A DNA stretch of 37,191 bases from an uncultured Oscillibacter sp. (GCA_945868085.1 CAMBKF010000019.1:1-37191), one strand, 5' to 3'. Positions 1 through 7,148 are shown, counted from the first letter of the stretch. Made by a program: numbers and translations. Notes: generated from the sequence alone by a model not told the origin.

Positions 1-980
1 GGGAACAGGCTGCGGCCGGACATATACATCTCGTCGTTGGGCAGCTCGCCCCGGGTGGTGTCCACGGGGAAGGTGTTGGAGAGCTTCAGACCGAACTCCA
101 GACCGTTCTTATCGGCCAGGGCCTGCAGGCGCTCGAACATGGGCACGGCGTCGGCCCACTGGAGGTCCTCACGGAAGTGGTGATCGTCAAAGACGATGTA
201 GTCATAGCCCATGCCGTCCAGAATGGTCCGGGCGGTCTCGTAGCCCAGGATGGTGGGGTTGCACTTGACGAAGGTGTGCAGATGCTTCTCGGAGATGAGG
301 TAGGAGGCGATGCGCTCGATCTCATCCGGGGGGCAGCCGTGGAGGGTGGACACGGTGACGCTGCGGGAGACGCAGGGGGAGATGGCGTCGATATAGTCGC
401 TCTCCTCCGGGAACAGCTCCTTGAGCACTTCCTTGCACTCGCCGAAGATGGCGGTCTTGGTGGCGTCCATCATGCCGTTGAGGTAGGTGTCCACCTTCTC
501 GCCCTTGATGCCCTCCAGGTCATAGCCCACGGACATGTTGAACACGAACCCGTTGGGGTCGCCCAGGCCGTAGACCTTGGAGAGGACCTTCAGAGCGCAC
601 CAGGCCTTGATGTATTCGTCCATAGCCTGGGGCACGGTGAGCTCCGTGGACCACTCCTGGTTGTAGCCCTCGTCATTGGCCAGGATGCAGGGACGGGGCA
701 CGCAGGCGGCCAGGTCGGCGCCGTCCATCTTCTGCACGGTCTTCACTTCGAAGAAGCGGGCACCGGCAAAGTAAGCGGCGATGATGTTCTGGGCCAGCTG
801 GCTGTTGGGGCCGGCGGCGGGACCGAAGGGGGTCTCGATGCGCTCGCCGAAGATGGGCAGGCTCTTGCCGGTGGCCTTGTAGGCCTTGTGGACGCCGAAA
901 ATTTCGCCGCTCATGGCATACTCGGTGACCACCCAGTTCATGAGAGACTTAAAAGGAATGGGATACATTTTCTCAGACAT
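1..980 (-). CDS. ygfK: YgfK, putative selenate reductase / purine-catabolism FAD-NAD oxidoreductase (5' part only)
   Basis: The gene runs off the left edge, leaving the N-terminal 326 residues. The start at 980 is preceded by AGGAGGAATCCCT. The visible part resembles the dihydropyrimidine/dihydroorotate-dehydrogenase-like barrel of YgfK: PFGPAAGPNSQ at residues 51-61, HGCPPDE at 214-220 and VKCNPTILG at 238-246. In the family, FAD/NAD-binding and ferredoxin-like regions follow further on; they lie outside this window. YgfK occurs with SsnA and selenium-dependent molybdenum hydroxylases in E. coli and in gut anaerobes, where the cluster has been linked to anaerobic urate/purine breakdown. Neighbouring ssnA, on the same strand upstream, supports that role. 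The original selenate reductase label is probably misleading. Identity is fairly firm; the substrate is inferred. Confidence 0.9.
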   Translation of the reverse strand, partial: MSEKMYPIPFKSLMNWVVTEYAMSGEIFGVHKAYKATGKSLPIFGERIETPFGPAAGPNSQLAQNIIAAYFAGARFFEVKTVQKMDGADLAACVPRPCILANDEGYNQEWSTELTVPQAMDEYIKAWCALKVLSKVYGLGDPNGFVFNMSVGYDLEGIKGEKVDTYLNGMMDATKTAIFGECKEVLKELFPEESDYIDAISPCVSRSVTVSTLHGCPPDEIERIASYLISEKHLHTFVKCNPTILGYETARTILDGMGYDYIVFDDHHFREDLQWADAVPMFERLQALADKNGLEFGLKLSNTFPVDTTRGELPNDEMYMSGRSLF

Positions 981-998
981 AGGGATTCCTCCTATTGT

Positions 999-1496
999 TT
1001 ATTCTTGATAGTACTCGTCCTCCGTCCAGCGGACGGGGTTTTCCTCCATATATTGCCGGATACGGAGATAGTCGGGCTCGTTGCGGATGACGTGGTCGTA
1101 GTAGCCCCGCTGCCAAAGAGAAAAACCGGCTTTTTTGTTTGTAAGTCGTTTCCATGTGGAGAGAAACGCTGGCAATCGCGCGTTCGTAGGGGCCGGCGTC
1201 CCCGACGGCCCGCGCTCCCCACAAATGGAAAGAATGAAATGCACATGGTTGGGCATGATGACATAATGATCGATGGTTATGTCATCATAGAAAGTGTCCA
1301 TTTCTGCCAGGGTGTCCCGAACCATCGTACCATATTTTGATAGCCGTACATACGGGGCGTCGAGGACGCCGCCCCCTACGGAATGGCCCAAGATGTGCTG
1401 CTTATCCCTGGTACACACGGTTATATAATAGGACCCATTGGCACTATAATCGTACCCTGTCAGCCGGCCCTTTTTCCGCTTCGGCAGCTCCGCCAA
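999..1496 (-). CDS. REP-associated tyrosine transposase (RAYT, Y1_Tnp / IS200-like)
   Basis: This 165-residue protein has the Y1 transposase layout: an N-terminal YYITVCT strand, the HUH-type metal motif HVHFIL, and a C-terminal LWQRGYYDHVIRNE segment carrying candidate nucleophilic tyrosines. The start is TTG at 1496, only 4 nt after the ssnA stop, and the stop lies 18 nt before the ygfK start, so the gene fills the ssnA-ygfK gap exactly and is probably co-transcribed. Single-copy RAYTs of this kind process short palindromic REP sequences rather than moving a full insertion sequence. Two GC-rich REP-like palindromes (about 1186-1213 and 1354-1379) lie in frame within the coding region. No terminal repeats or target duplication are visible around it. 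Confidence 0.88.
   Translation of the reverse strand: MAELPKRKKGRLTGYDYSANGSYYITVCTRDKQHILGHSVGGGVLDAPYVRLSKYGTMVRDTLAEMDTFYDDITIDHYVIMPNHVHFILSICGERGPSGTPAPTNARLPAFLSTWKRLTNKKAGFSLWQRGYYDHVIRNEPDYLRIRQYMEENPVRWTEDEYYQE
1186..1213. repeat. REP-like palindrome inside the RAYT gene (family B, copy 1)
   Basis: The sequence starts GTAGGGGCCGGCGTCCCC and continues to GACGGCCCGC, a hairpin with arms GGGCCGTC-like and GACGGCCC. It is in frame and encodes RGPSGTPAPTN of the transposase. It resembles the copies at 1354-1379, 3966-3995, 4018-4046 and 5627-5652. Confidence 0.6.
1354..1379. repeat. REP-like palindrome inside the RAYT gene (family B, copy 2)
   Basis: GGGGCGTCGAGGACGCC followed by GCCCCCTAC is the reverse-oriented equivalent of the copy at 1186-1213, with GGCGTCC/GACGCC arms and the terminal GTAGGGG signature read on the minus strand. 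It encodes VGGGVLDAPY of the transposase, in a stretch between the N-terminal strand and the HUH motif. Confidence 0.6.
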
Positions 1497-1500
1497 GGGA

Positions 1501-2844
1501 TCAATACACCCGGTGATTCAGATCGCCCCAGAGCTTCTTGGCGGCCTCGAGAATATGGGCGTTCTCGGCCTCCTCGTCAATGCCCACCAGCACGCGGTCC
1601 TGCATGAGGACCTTGCCGTTTGCGATGGTGGTCTGGCACTGGCGGCCGGTCATGCCGAAGATCATGTGGCCGTCGATATTCTCGTCGGAGAAGGGGGTGA
1701 AGGGCTTATAGTCCATGACGATGATGTCGGCGGCGGCGCCGGCCTTCAGCACGCCCAGGGTGGCGGGGAAGTACTTCTCGCCGATCTTGGCGTTGTTCTT
1801 AAAGAGCATATCCGTGACCTCGCACCAGCCCACGTTGGGCAGGCAGTTCTGGCTGCGCTGGGAGCACAGGGCCACCTTGATGGACTCCAGCATGTCGTTG
1901 GTATAGGCGTCGGTGCCCATGCCCAGGAGGATGCCCCGCTTATACAGCTGGATCACCGGGCAGATGCCGATGGCGTTGCCCATGTTGCTCTCGGGGTTAT
2001 TCACCACCATGGTGCCGGTCTCCTTGATGATCTCCATCTCGGCGGTGTTCACATGGATGCAGTGGCCCAGGATGGTCTTTTCACCCAGGATGCCGTGGTC
2101 CTGCAGGCGCTGCACCGGGCGGCGGCCATAGTTCTGCAGGGAGTCATACACATCGTTCATGCCCTCGGACACGTGGATGTGGTAGCCGGTGCGGCCGTTG
2201 TTGGCGGCGACCATGCGGTCAAAGGTCTTGTCGGAGATGGTGAACAGGGCGTGCCCGCCGAACATGGCGGCCAGCATGGGATCCTTGTTCTTCTCGCACT
2301 CGGTGATGAAGTCGGCGTTCTCCTGGATGGCCTGGAGGCACTTCTCCTCGCCGTCCCGGTCGGAGACCTCGTAGCACAGGCAGGAGCGCAGGCCCAGGCG
2401 CTTACTCTCCTCGGCAATGGTGTGCAGGGTGCCGGGGATCTCGCCGTAGGAGGCGTGGTGGTCAAAAATGGTGGTGACGCCCTGCTTGATGGAGTCCATA
2501 TACAGGGCGGTGGCGCTGGCGCGGGTGCCGTCCATCATCAGGTGGCGGTCAATGGCCCACCAGGTGCCGTCCAGCACCTCGTAGAAGTTGGTGGGGTTGT
2601 TGCCCACGATGCTCAGGCCACGGGCCAGGGCGGAATAGATATGGGTGTGGGCGTTGATGAAGGCGGGCATGATGACGCCGCCCTTGGCGTCGATGATCTG
2701 GGCGTCCGCGTACTTTTTCCGCAGGGCGCTCTCCTCGCCCACTTCCACGATGCTGCTGCCCTCGTAGGCCACGGCGCCGTGCTCATAGTAGCCCTTGCCG
2801 TCGGGATCCCGGGTGATAAGTCTGCCGTTGGTGACTAAATACAT
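1501..2844 (-). CDS. ssnA: SsnA, putative metal-dependent aminohydrolase
   Basis: A 447-residue amidohydrolase-superfamily protein of full family length. Metal ligands can be placed: the HTH pair at His66/His68 within NAHTHIYSA, His222/His224 in YHIHVSEG, His261 in GHCIHV and Asp312 in GMGTDAYTND. The N- and C-terminal beta-sandwich pieces (residues 1-60 and about 360-447) are typical of cyclic amidohydrolases. SsnA is a cytosolic deaminase-like enzyme repeatedly found with ygfK in purine or urate catabolism clusters; its exact substrate here is not evident. Start ATG at 2844 follows AAGGAGG with good spacing. It is the first gene of a minus-strand operon ssnA-RAYT-ygfK, with a promoter at 3040-3068 and a long leader. 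Confidence 0.93.
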   Translation of the reverse strand: MYLVTNGRLITRDPDGKGYYEHGAVAYEGSSIVEVGEESALRKKYADAQIIDAKGGVIMPAFINAHTHIYSALARGLSIVGNNPTNFYEVLDGTWWAIDRHLMMDGTRASATALYMDSIKQGVTTIFDHHASYGEIPGTLHTIAEESKRLGLRSCLCYEVSDRDGEEKCLQAIQENADFITECEKNKDPMLAAMFGGHALFTISDKTFDRMVAANNGRTGYHIHVSEGMNDVYDSLQNYGRRPVQRLQDHGILGEKTILGHCIHVNTAEMEIIKETGTMVVNNPESNMGNAIGICPVIQLYKRGILLGMGTDAYTNDMLESIKVALCSQRSQNCLPNVGWCEVTDMLFKNNAKIGEKYFPATLGVLKAGAAADIIVMDYKPFTPFSDENIDGHMIFGMTGRQCQTTIANGKVLMQDRVLVGIDEEAENAHILEAAKKLWGDLNHRVY

Positions 2845-3033
2845 ACTTTTTCCTCCTTGCTGTTTTCTTGCTGTTGCTGTTTTGAGTCAAGACCTTTCTC
2901 CCTATATTCGCCGCTGATAAAGAAAAATGTTCCAAACCCTCCGGAGAGGATCTGAAACACTCAAGCACAGCGCCGAGTGATAGTTGCAGCCCGTGCGCAA
3001 AGCACTTCCTTACAGCTACCAATCTTGATTGTA
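2845..3033 (-). promoter_or_regulatory. Structured 5' leader of ssnA (candidate cis-regulatory RNA)
   Basis: From the predicted transcription start near 3033 to the ssnA start there are roughly 190 nt with no convincing ORF but several paired segments on the minus strand. They are CAATC/GATTG, an imperfect stem GGTAG...CTATC enclosing GTGC-TTTGC-GCAC, CACTC...GAGTG, and CCTC-TCCG-GAGG. The last is followed after a short gap by ATTTTTCTTT. The layout suggests a regulated leader, but it does not match the purine, guanidine or Moco riboswitch cores I know. Unassigned. Confidence 0.4.
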
Positions 3034-3039
3034 TTTTCT

Positions 3040-3068
3040 ATTTTACACGAATGCCCCGCAAAACGCAA
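3040..3068 (-). promoter_or_regulatory. Promoter of the ssnA-RAYT-ygfK operon
   Basis: On the minus strand TTGCGT (3063-3068) and TAAAAT (3040-3045) are separated by 17 nt, a good sigma-A match. It lies downstream of the upp terminator, so ssnA has its own transcription start and a long untranslated leader. Confidence 0.7.
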
Positions 3069-3209
3069 CAGGAAATTATGCGATTTTATCTATAAAAGCT
3101 AAAAAATGTTTCCATCGGAGCGGCGCGCGCACCATGTGAGGAGAGAAAGGCAAAATTTTTGCGGTGTATCGGTCTGCATGCCCTGCCTCGCGGACGCGAT
3201 GGCTGGCGC

Positions 3210-3238
3210 AAAAAGGGCGGGGTAAAACCCCGCCCATA
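3210..3238 (-). terminator. Rho-independent terminator of upp
   Basis: On the minus strand a perfect 8-bp stem GGGCGGGG / CCCCGCCC with loop TTTTA is followed directly by TTTTT. It lies just after the upp stop at 3253. Confidence 0.9.
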
Positions 3239-3252
3239 AGCGCTGCTTTATT

Positions 3253-3894
3253 TTACTTCGTGCCGAAAATACGGTCGCCGGCGTCGCCCAGACCGGGGAC
3301 GATGTAGCCGTTTTCATTCAGATGGTCATCCAGAGCGGCGCAGTAGATCTCCACGTCGGGATGGCGGTCATAGATGAACTGCACGCCTTCGGGAGCGGCC
3401 ACCAGGATCATGAGCTTGATGTTCTTGCAGCCCAGCTCCTTCATCTTGGTGATGGCCATGTCGGCGCTGCCGCCGGTGGCCAGCATGGGGTCAACGATGA
3501 GCACATCCCGGTCGGCGATGTCCTTGGGATACTTCAGGAAGTAGAAGTGGGGCTCCAGGGTCTCCTCGTCCCGGTACATGCCGATGTGGGCCACCCGGGC
3601 GGAGGGCACCAGGGTCAGAATGCCATCCTCAAAGCCAAGGCCCGCCCGCAGGATGGGGACGATGGCCATCTTTTTGCCGGCCAGCACCGGAGCTTCATAA
3701 GAGCACAGGGGGGTCTCGATGGTCTTGGTGGTCATGGGCAGGTCCCGGGTGGCCTCGTAGGTCAGCAGCATGGCGATCTCACCCACCAGGGTGCGGAAAT
3801 CCTTCACACTGGTGTTCTTGTCACGCATCACCGACAGCTTGTGCTGCACCAGAGGGTGGTTCACAATGTGCAGGGTGGGGAATTTGGCGCTCAT
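3253..3894 (-). CDS. upp: Uracil phosphoribosyltransferase
   Basis: A 213-residue cytosolic enzyme of pyrimidine salvage that converts uracil and PRPP to UMP and diphosphate. The PRPP-binding loop is [15 protein letters not shown] (about residues 131-145), and the C-terminal uracil-binding region has [18 protein letters not shown], characteristic of Upp. The length equals the usual bacterial enzyme. ATG at 3894 is preceded by ACGGAGGATACTTCT, a clear ribosome site. The gene is monocistronic as far as visible: a strong terminator follows at 3210-3238, and the upstream side is a repeat-filled gap rather than another gene in the operon. Pyrimidine salvage beside purine catabolism is compatible with nucleobase scavenging in the gut, but the two are separately transcribed. 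Confidence 0.97.
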   Translation of the reverse strand: MSAKFPTLHIVNHPLVQHKLSVMRDKNTSVKDFRTLVGEIAMLLTYEATRDLPMTTKTIETPLCSYEAPVLAGKKMAIVPILRAGLGFEDGILTLVPSARVAHIGMYRDEETLEPHFYFLKYPKDIADRDVLIVDPMLATGGSADMAITKMKELGCKNIKLMILVAAPEGVQFIYDRHPDVEIYCAALDDHLNENGYIVPGLGDAGDRIFGTK

Positions 3895-3965
3895 AGAAGT
3901 ATCCTCCGTATATATAAAAAATTTTAAAACGAAATAATGAAGGGGAGCGAAGCGGGAATATAACC

Positions 3966-3995
3966 GTAGGCAGGGGCCGATGTGAGCATCGGCCC
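3966..3995. repeat. REP-like palindrome (family B, copy 3)
   Basis: GTAGGCAGGGGCCGAT, GTGAG, then ATCGGCCC: an 8-bp perfect stem GGGCCGAT/ATCGGCCC preceded by the GTAGG signature shared with the other family B copies. Confidence 0.55.
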
Positions 3996-4017
3996 GCTGG
4001 CAGGGATTCCTTGTCCT

Positions 4018-4046
4018 GCGTAGGGCGGGCTGCCCTCAGCCCGCCG
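4018..4046. repeat. REP-like palindrome (family B, copy 4)
   Basis: GCGTAGGGCGGGCTG, CCCT, CAGCCCGCC: a perfect 8-bp or longer stem (GGCGGGCTG-type arms) behind the same GTAGGG lead-in. Confidence 0.6.
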
Positions 4047-4100
4047 CCATCAACCGCCACGCCCTTACCCATGACGGAGGATGCGGCGCACGGGGAATAC

Positions 4101-4138
4101 GGATTCCCACGCCAGTGTGCGCACTGGCTCGGAATGAC
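4101..4138. repeat. Dispersed palindrome (family A, copy 1)
   Basis: GGATTCCCAC, then GCCAGTG-TGCG-CACTGGC, then TCGGAATGAC. A 7-bp inner stem is flanked by ATTCC/GGAAT outer arms. Related copies lie at 4161-4202, 5718-5759 and 25331-25369. Confidence 0.65.
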
Positions 4139-4160
4139 ACGGGAAAATTAAGAAGTCTGC

Positions 4161-4202
4161 CATTGCGCACCAGTGACCGATGTCACTGGTGTGGCCATCC
4201 GT
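4161..4202. repeat. Dispersed palindrome (family A, copy 2)
   Basis: CATTGCGC, then ACCAGTGAC-CGAT-GTCACTGGT, then GTGGCCATCCGT. It has a perfect 9-bp inner stem with the same ATTGCG and GGC-ATCC borders as the other copies. Confidence 0.65.
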
Positions 4203-4229
4203 CCGCCCTAAAAACCGGCAAGCCTGCCG

Positions 4230-4943
4230 TCAGTCTACCGTGATCTTCAGCCCCTTGGCAAGTCTTTCCCGCTCTGCCTGGGAAAGGCGCAGATAGGTGG
4301 GCACCAGATCCCGGCCGCTGACGGTCTCGCCCCGGCGGGCCATGTCCTCCGCTGCCAGGGCCACGCCCACGGCGGACTGGTACAGCGCGTTTTCCGGCGC
4401 CAGGCGGCAGGGGATGCCGTGGCTGGTGAGATACTCCCAGCACAGCCGGGCGCCGTCGCCCACGGCCAGCTTGGGGCGCTCGTCCTTCTTCAGCTCCTGC
4501 GCCAGCTCCCCCAGGCCGATGGCCCGGTCCGGGCACAGGCGGGTCAGGACCCCGTTTTCGCAGCGGAACAGGGCGTTATACACCTGGCTGCGCCGGGCGT
4601 CCATGGCGCAGATGACGGTGCCCTCAAACAGCCGCCCGTTCTGGGCCATGGCCTCCAGGGTGGACACACCGCAGCAGGGCTTGTCCTCCGCCCACGCCAG
4701 GCCCTTCAGAGCCGACACGCCGATGCGCAGGCCTGTGAAGCTGCCGGGCCCTGCCGCCACGGCCAAAAGGTCCATGTCCGAAAGGACCAGCCCCGCGTTG
4801 CGCAGCATCCCGTCCAGCAGCGGCATCAATGTCACGCTGTGGGTCAGGCCGATATTCTGGTAGGAGGAGGCCAGCACTTTCCCCTCCTCCGTCACGGCCA
4901 CGGACACGCTCTTGGCCGAGGTCTCCAGCGCCAGAGTTTTCAC
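4230..4943 (-). CDS. tsaB: tRNA threonylcarbamoyladenosine biosynthesis protein TsaB
   Basis: A 237-residue member of the ASKHA/Kae1-like fold that partners TsaD and TsaE to transfer threonylcarbamoyl to A37 of ANN-decoding tRNAs. The family hallmarks are LALETSAKSVSVAV at the N-terminus and AAGPGSFTGLRIGVSALKG (about residues 63-81), followed by a divergent C-terminal half as usual for TsaB, which lacks TsaD's catalytic metal site. I chose GTG at 4943 because it begins exactly at the family N-terminus, overlaps the tsaE stop in a GTGA quartet and has GGGAGGCG upstream. A longer in-frame extension exists but is not family-like. It forms a two-gene unit with tsaE. Confidence 0.94.
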   Translation of the reverse strand: MKTLALETSAKSVSVAVTEEGKVLASSYQNIGLTHSVTLMPLLDGMLRNAGLVLSDMDLLAVAAGPGSFTGLRIGVSALKGLAWAEDKPCCGVSTLEAMAQNGRLFEGTVICAMDARRSQVYNALFRCENGVLTRLCPDRAIGLGELAQELKKDERPKLAVGDGARLCWEYLTSHGIPCRLAPENALYQSAVGVALAAEDMARRGETVSGRDLVPTYLRLSQAERERLAKGLKITVD

Positions 4944-5368
4944 AGTGCTTCGCCTCCCGTAATGGTGATGATCCGGGCGTCTTCGCCCTCCGGAGAGCGC
5001 TGGATGGTCACATACACCGTGCCCTCGGGCATGGCGTCGGCCACGTTCTCGCTCCATTCCACGGCGCACACGCCGCCCCGGTCCAGATAATCCTCCCAGC
5101 CGATGTCAAAAAGGGCGTCGGAGCTGTCCAGCCGGTACATATCGAAGTGAAACAGGGGAATTTTCCCCCGGTATTCGTTGACAATGGTAAAGGTGGGGCT
5201 TGTGACCCGGCCTGTGCAGCCCAGGCCCCGGGCCAGACCCCGGGTGAAAGCGGTCTTGCCCATGCCCAGCCCGCCCCGGAAGGCCACCACGCTGCCGGGG
5301 GCCAGGGTGCGGCCCAGCTGCTGCCCCAGGGCTTCTGTCTGGGCTGTATTTTCCGTCCGGTAGACCAT
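4940..5368 (-). CDS. tsaE: tRNA threonylcarbamoyladenosine biosynthesis ATPase TsaE
   Basis: A 142-residue P-loop ATPase that drives turnover of the TsaB-TsaD complex in t6A modification. The Walker A motif GLGMGKTA spans residues 33-40, TSPTFTIVNEY 56-66, FHFDMYRL 73-80 and the conserved VEWSE 103-107, all in the order known for the family. The length is normal. Start ATG at 5368 follows GAGGGTGAGCGC. It heads a translationally coupled tsaE-tsaB unit driven by the promoter at 5399-5427. The partner TsaC/Sua5 activity, which makes the threonylcarbamoyl-AMP substrate, is also in this window as the first half of the fusion at 13730. Confidence 0.96.
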   Translation of the reverse strand: MVYRTENTAQTEALGQQLGRTLAPGSVVAFRGGLGMGKTAFTRGLARGLGCTGRVTSPTFTIVNEYRGKIPLFHFDMYRLDSSDALFDIGWEDYLDRGGVCAVEWSENVADAMPEGTVYVTIQRSPEGEDARIITITGGEAL

Positions 5369-5398
5369 GCGCTCACCCTCTCTGTTCCAAATCGACCT

Positions 5399-5427
5399 AT
5401 TATACCACGGAAAAAAACAAAAGAAAA
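5399..5427 (-). promoter_or_regulatory. Promoter of tsaE-tsaB
   Basis: On the minus strand an extended -10, GTGGTATAAT (TATAAT at 5399-5404), has only a weak -35 (TTTTCT, 5422-5427) at 17-nt spacing. It points away from the rodA-type gene. Confidence 0.7.
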
Positions 5428-5441
5428 GAGCGAAGGAAGCG

Positions 5442-5470
5442 TTTACAGAAAAAACTTCTTGTGGTAAACT
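5442..5470 (+). promoter_or_regulatory. Promoter candidate for the RodA/FtsW-type gene
   Basis: TTTACA (5442-5447), 17 nt, then TAAACT (5465-5470), with the GTGG that also precedes other -10 boxes in this window. It is divergent from the tsaE promoter and leaves a leader of about 350 nt before the ATG at 5831. Confidence 0.5.
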
Positions 5471-5626
5471 ATATACTGTCGTGGTATTTCCTGCGGAAGA
5501 AACGCGCCCCGGTGACCGATAATCACCACGCCCCGGCGGTGTGAGGGCACGCCGCCCTGCGCATCACACGGAAGCATGGGGGGATGAGCGGACAGAGCCG
5601 GCCGCCCCTGCAAGCTGTACCTGCCC

Positions 5627-5652
5627 GGCAGGGCACACGGGCCCTGCCCTAC
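5627..5652. repeat. REP-like palindrome (family B, copy 5)
   Basis: GGCAGGGC-ACACGG-GCCCTGCC, a perfect 8-bp stem, ending CCCTAC, which is the GTAGGG signature in the opposite orientation to copies 3 and 4. Confidence 0.6.
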
Positions 5653-5717
5653 AAAAAATTATATGGAGCGTGCCCCGTGCGTTCCGCCGCGCACCGCACC
5701 ACATGTGACAAACTACG

Positions 5718-5759
5718 CCATTGCGAGACCGGTCCGCAGACCGGCCGCGGCGATCCGCA
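5718..5759. repeat. Dispersed palindrome (family A, copy 3)
   Basis: CCATTGCGAGA, CCGGTC-CGCA-GACCGG, CCGCGGCGATCCGCA. The borders ATTGCGA and GGC-ATCCG match copy 2, while the inner stem differs in sequence but keeps its pairing. Confidence 0.6.
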
Positions 5760-5830
5760 AACCCCGTTTTCTAAAAACCCTTCACCTTTTACTTTTATTT
5801 TTCTTCTCCCCACGAAAGGAGGCCGGCCAT

Positions 5831-6979
5831 ATGCTGCGCAAAATATGGGACTTTTTCATCGGCTGCTTCCGCCAGGTGGACTTGGTGCTGCTGGCCCTGT
5901 GTACGGGCACGACCCTTTTCGGCTGCCTGATGATCGCCAGCGCCACCCACTATACGGGCTCTTATAAAAACGTTATCGTTCAGCTGGCGGCTCTGTGCCT
6001 GGGCATTGTGGCCTATGTGCTCATGAGCATGCTGGACCTGGCGGAGATCAGCAAGTACTGGAAGTGGCTCCTGGGCGGCAGCCTGGTGCTGATCCTGCTG
6101 CTGAAAACGCCCCTGGGCATGGAGTCCGGCGGCAACCGCGCCTGGCTGGGTGTGGAGGGCATCCCCGTGAGCCTGCAGCCGGCGGAGATCGTGAAGATCA
6201 CCTTCATCCTTGTGCTGGCCCGGCAGCTGGTATATCTGCAGGAAAACCGCGACCTTAAGTCCATCCCATCCATCGCCATGCTGGGCGGACACCTGATCCT
6301 TATTGTGGGGACCTACGCCGTGGTGTCCGGCGACATGGGCAGCGCCCTGGTGTTTATTTTCATCTTCGCCTGCATGTGCTTTGTGGCGGGGGTGGCCAAG
6401 CGGTGGTTCGTCATCGGTATTCTGGGCGGCAGCTTCGCCTTTTATGTCCTGTGGGAGACGGATAAGATCGACCCCTATATGAAGGAGCGGTTCATGACCC
6501 TCTTTGACCACGACCTGGACAGCATGGGCGTGGGCTGGCAGCAGACCCGCAGCCTCCTGGCCCTGGGCGGCGGCAAGCTCACGGGTCAGGGCCTGTTCCA
6601 TGGCACCCAGACCCAGGCCAAGGATACCTGGAGCCTGCCGGCCCGGCACACGGATTTTATCTTCTCCGTTATCGGCGAGGAGCTGGGCATGCTGGGCTGC
6701 CTGTTTACCATCGCCCTTTTGGCGGCTATCATCTTCCGCTGTGTGCTCATCGCGCGGCATGCCCAGCAGAGAATGGACATGTATATCTGTGTGGGTGTGG
6801 CGGCCATGCTGATCTTTCAGGTGGTGTGCAACATCGGCATGTGCCTGTTTGTGATGCCCGTCATCGGCCTGACGCTGCCGTTTGTCAGCTACGGCGGCAC
6901 CTCCATCGTGACCCTGTTTGCCGCCATGGGGATGGCCTCCGGCATACAGAAACGCGCCCGGCCCGAGTGGCTGCGGTGA
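5831..6979 (+). CDS. SEDS-family peptidoglycan glycosyltransferase, RodA/FtsW type
   Basis: A 382-residue polytopic membrane protein that polymerises lipid II glycan strands together with a class B penicillin-binding protein. Family signatures are GNRAWL at 101-106, QPAEIVKI at 116-123, ALGGGKLTGQGLFHGTQTQ around 244-262, RHTDFIFSVIGEELG at 272-286 with the presumed catalytic Asp275, and LPFVSYGGTS at 349-358. The pattern is closer to RodA than to FtsW, but SpoVE-type function cannot be excluded. I start at ATG 5831 because AAAGGAGG lies just upstream; the in-frame extension back to 5663 is repeat sequence without a ribosome site. It is closed by its own terminator, so it is transcribed separately from the ddl operon next door. 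Confidence 0.92.
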   Translation: MLRKIWDFFIGCFRQVDLVLLALCTGTTLFGCLMIASATHYTGSYKNVIVQLAALCLGIVAYVLMSMLDLAEISKYWKWLLGGSLVLILLLKTPLGMESGGNRAWLGVEGIPVSLQPAEIVKITFILVLARQLVYLQENRDLKSIPSIAMLGGHLILIVGTYAVVSGDMGSALVFIFIFACMCFVAGVAKRWFVIGILGGSFAFYVLWETDKIDPYMKERFMTLFDHDLDSMGVGWQQTRSLLALGGGKLTGQGLFHGTQTQAKDTWSLPARHTDFIFSVIGEELGMLGCLFTIALLAAIIFRCVLIARHAQQRMDMYICVGVAAMLIFQVVCNIGMCLFVMPVIGLTLPFVSYGGTSIVTLFAAMGMASGIQKRARPEWLR

Positions 6980-7001
6980 CAAAATTCAGAGATCAGATCC
7001 C

Positions 7002-7039
7002 ACCGGGCGCGGCGTCAGGCCGCGCCCGGTTTTTATTTT
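7002..7039 (+). terminator. Rho-independent terminator after the RodA/FtsW-type gene
   Basis: CCGGGCGCGGC - GTCAG - GCCGCGCCCGG, an 11-bp perfect stem, followed by TTTTTATTTT. Confidence 0.95.
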
Positions 7040-7066
7040 CCATCCCAAAATCTTCCCGCGTATCCG

Positions 7067-7095
7067 TTGTAATCCGCTGCGTGGTATGCTATACT
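7067..7095 (+). promoter_or_regulatory. Promoter of the ddl-murF operon
   Basis: TTGTAA (7067-7072), 17 nt, TATACT (7090-7095). It lies between the preceding terminator and ddl and is the only obvious promoter before the eight-gene run to 16745. Confidence 0.75.
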
Positions 7096-7148
7096 ATACT
7101 ATCTATTGGTATATCATCTCGCCGGTTGGCAGAATCGAGGTTTGCTTT

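Larger units (their letters stand above)
3895..4229. other. Gene-free gap between tsaB and upp, filled with palindromic repeats
   Basis: No credible coding sequence. From right to left it holds two copies of an ATTGCG...CCAGTG...CACTGG palindrome (4101-4138, 4161-4202), two GTAGGG-type palindromes (3966-3995, 4018-4046), and then the AT-rich stretch before upp (about 3905-3940) that probably contains the upp promoter. No U-tract terminator for tsaB was found, so one of the palindromes may act as a 3' end. Confidence 0.6.
5471..5813. other. Long repeat-bearing leader/intergenic region before the RodA/FtsW-type gene
   Basis: No credible gene. An open frame continuing upstream from the rodA-type start has no ribosome site and a composition dictated by the repeats. 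The region contains small hairpins near 5510-5526 (GGTGA...TCACC) and 5545-5565, a family B palindrome at 5627-5652 and a family A palindrome at 5718-5759, then a pyrimidine-rich stretch before the ribosome site. Confidence 0.55.

Noticed and set aside
177-1340. A 387-codon plus-strand frame at the left end
   Set aside because: Antiparallel to ygfK and the RAYT, both of which carry clear family motifs and ribosome sites.
5663-5830. 56-codon N-terminal extension of the RodA/FtsW-type protein
   Set aside because: It crosses a family A palindrome, lacks a ribosome site, and would place non-family residues before the first membrane helix; AAAGGAGG marks ATG 5831 instead.
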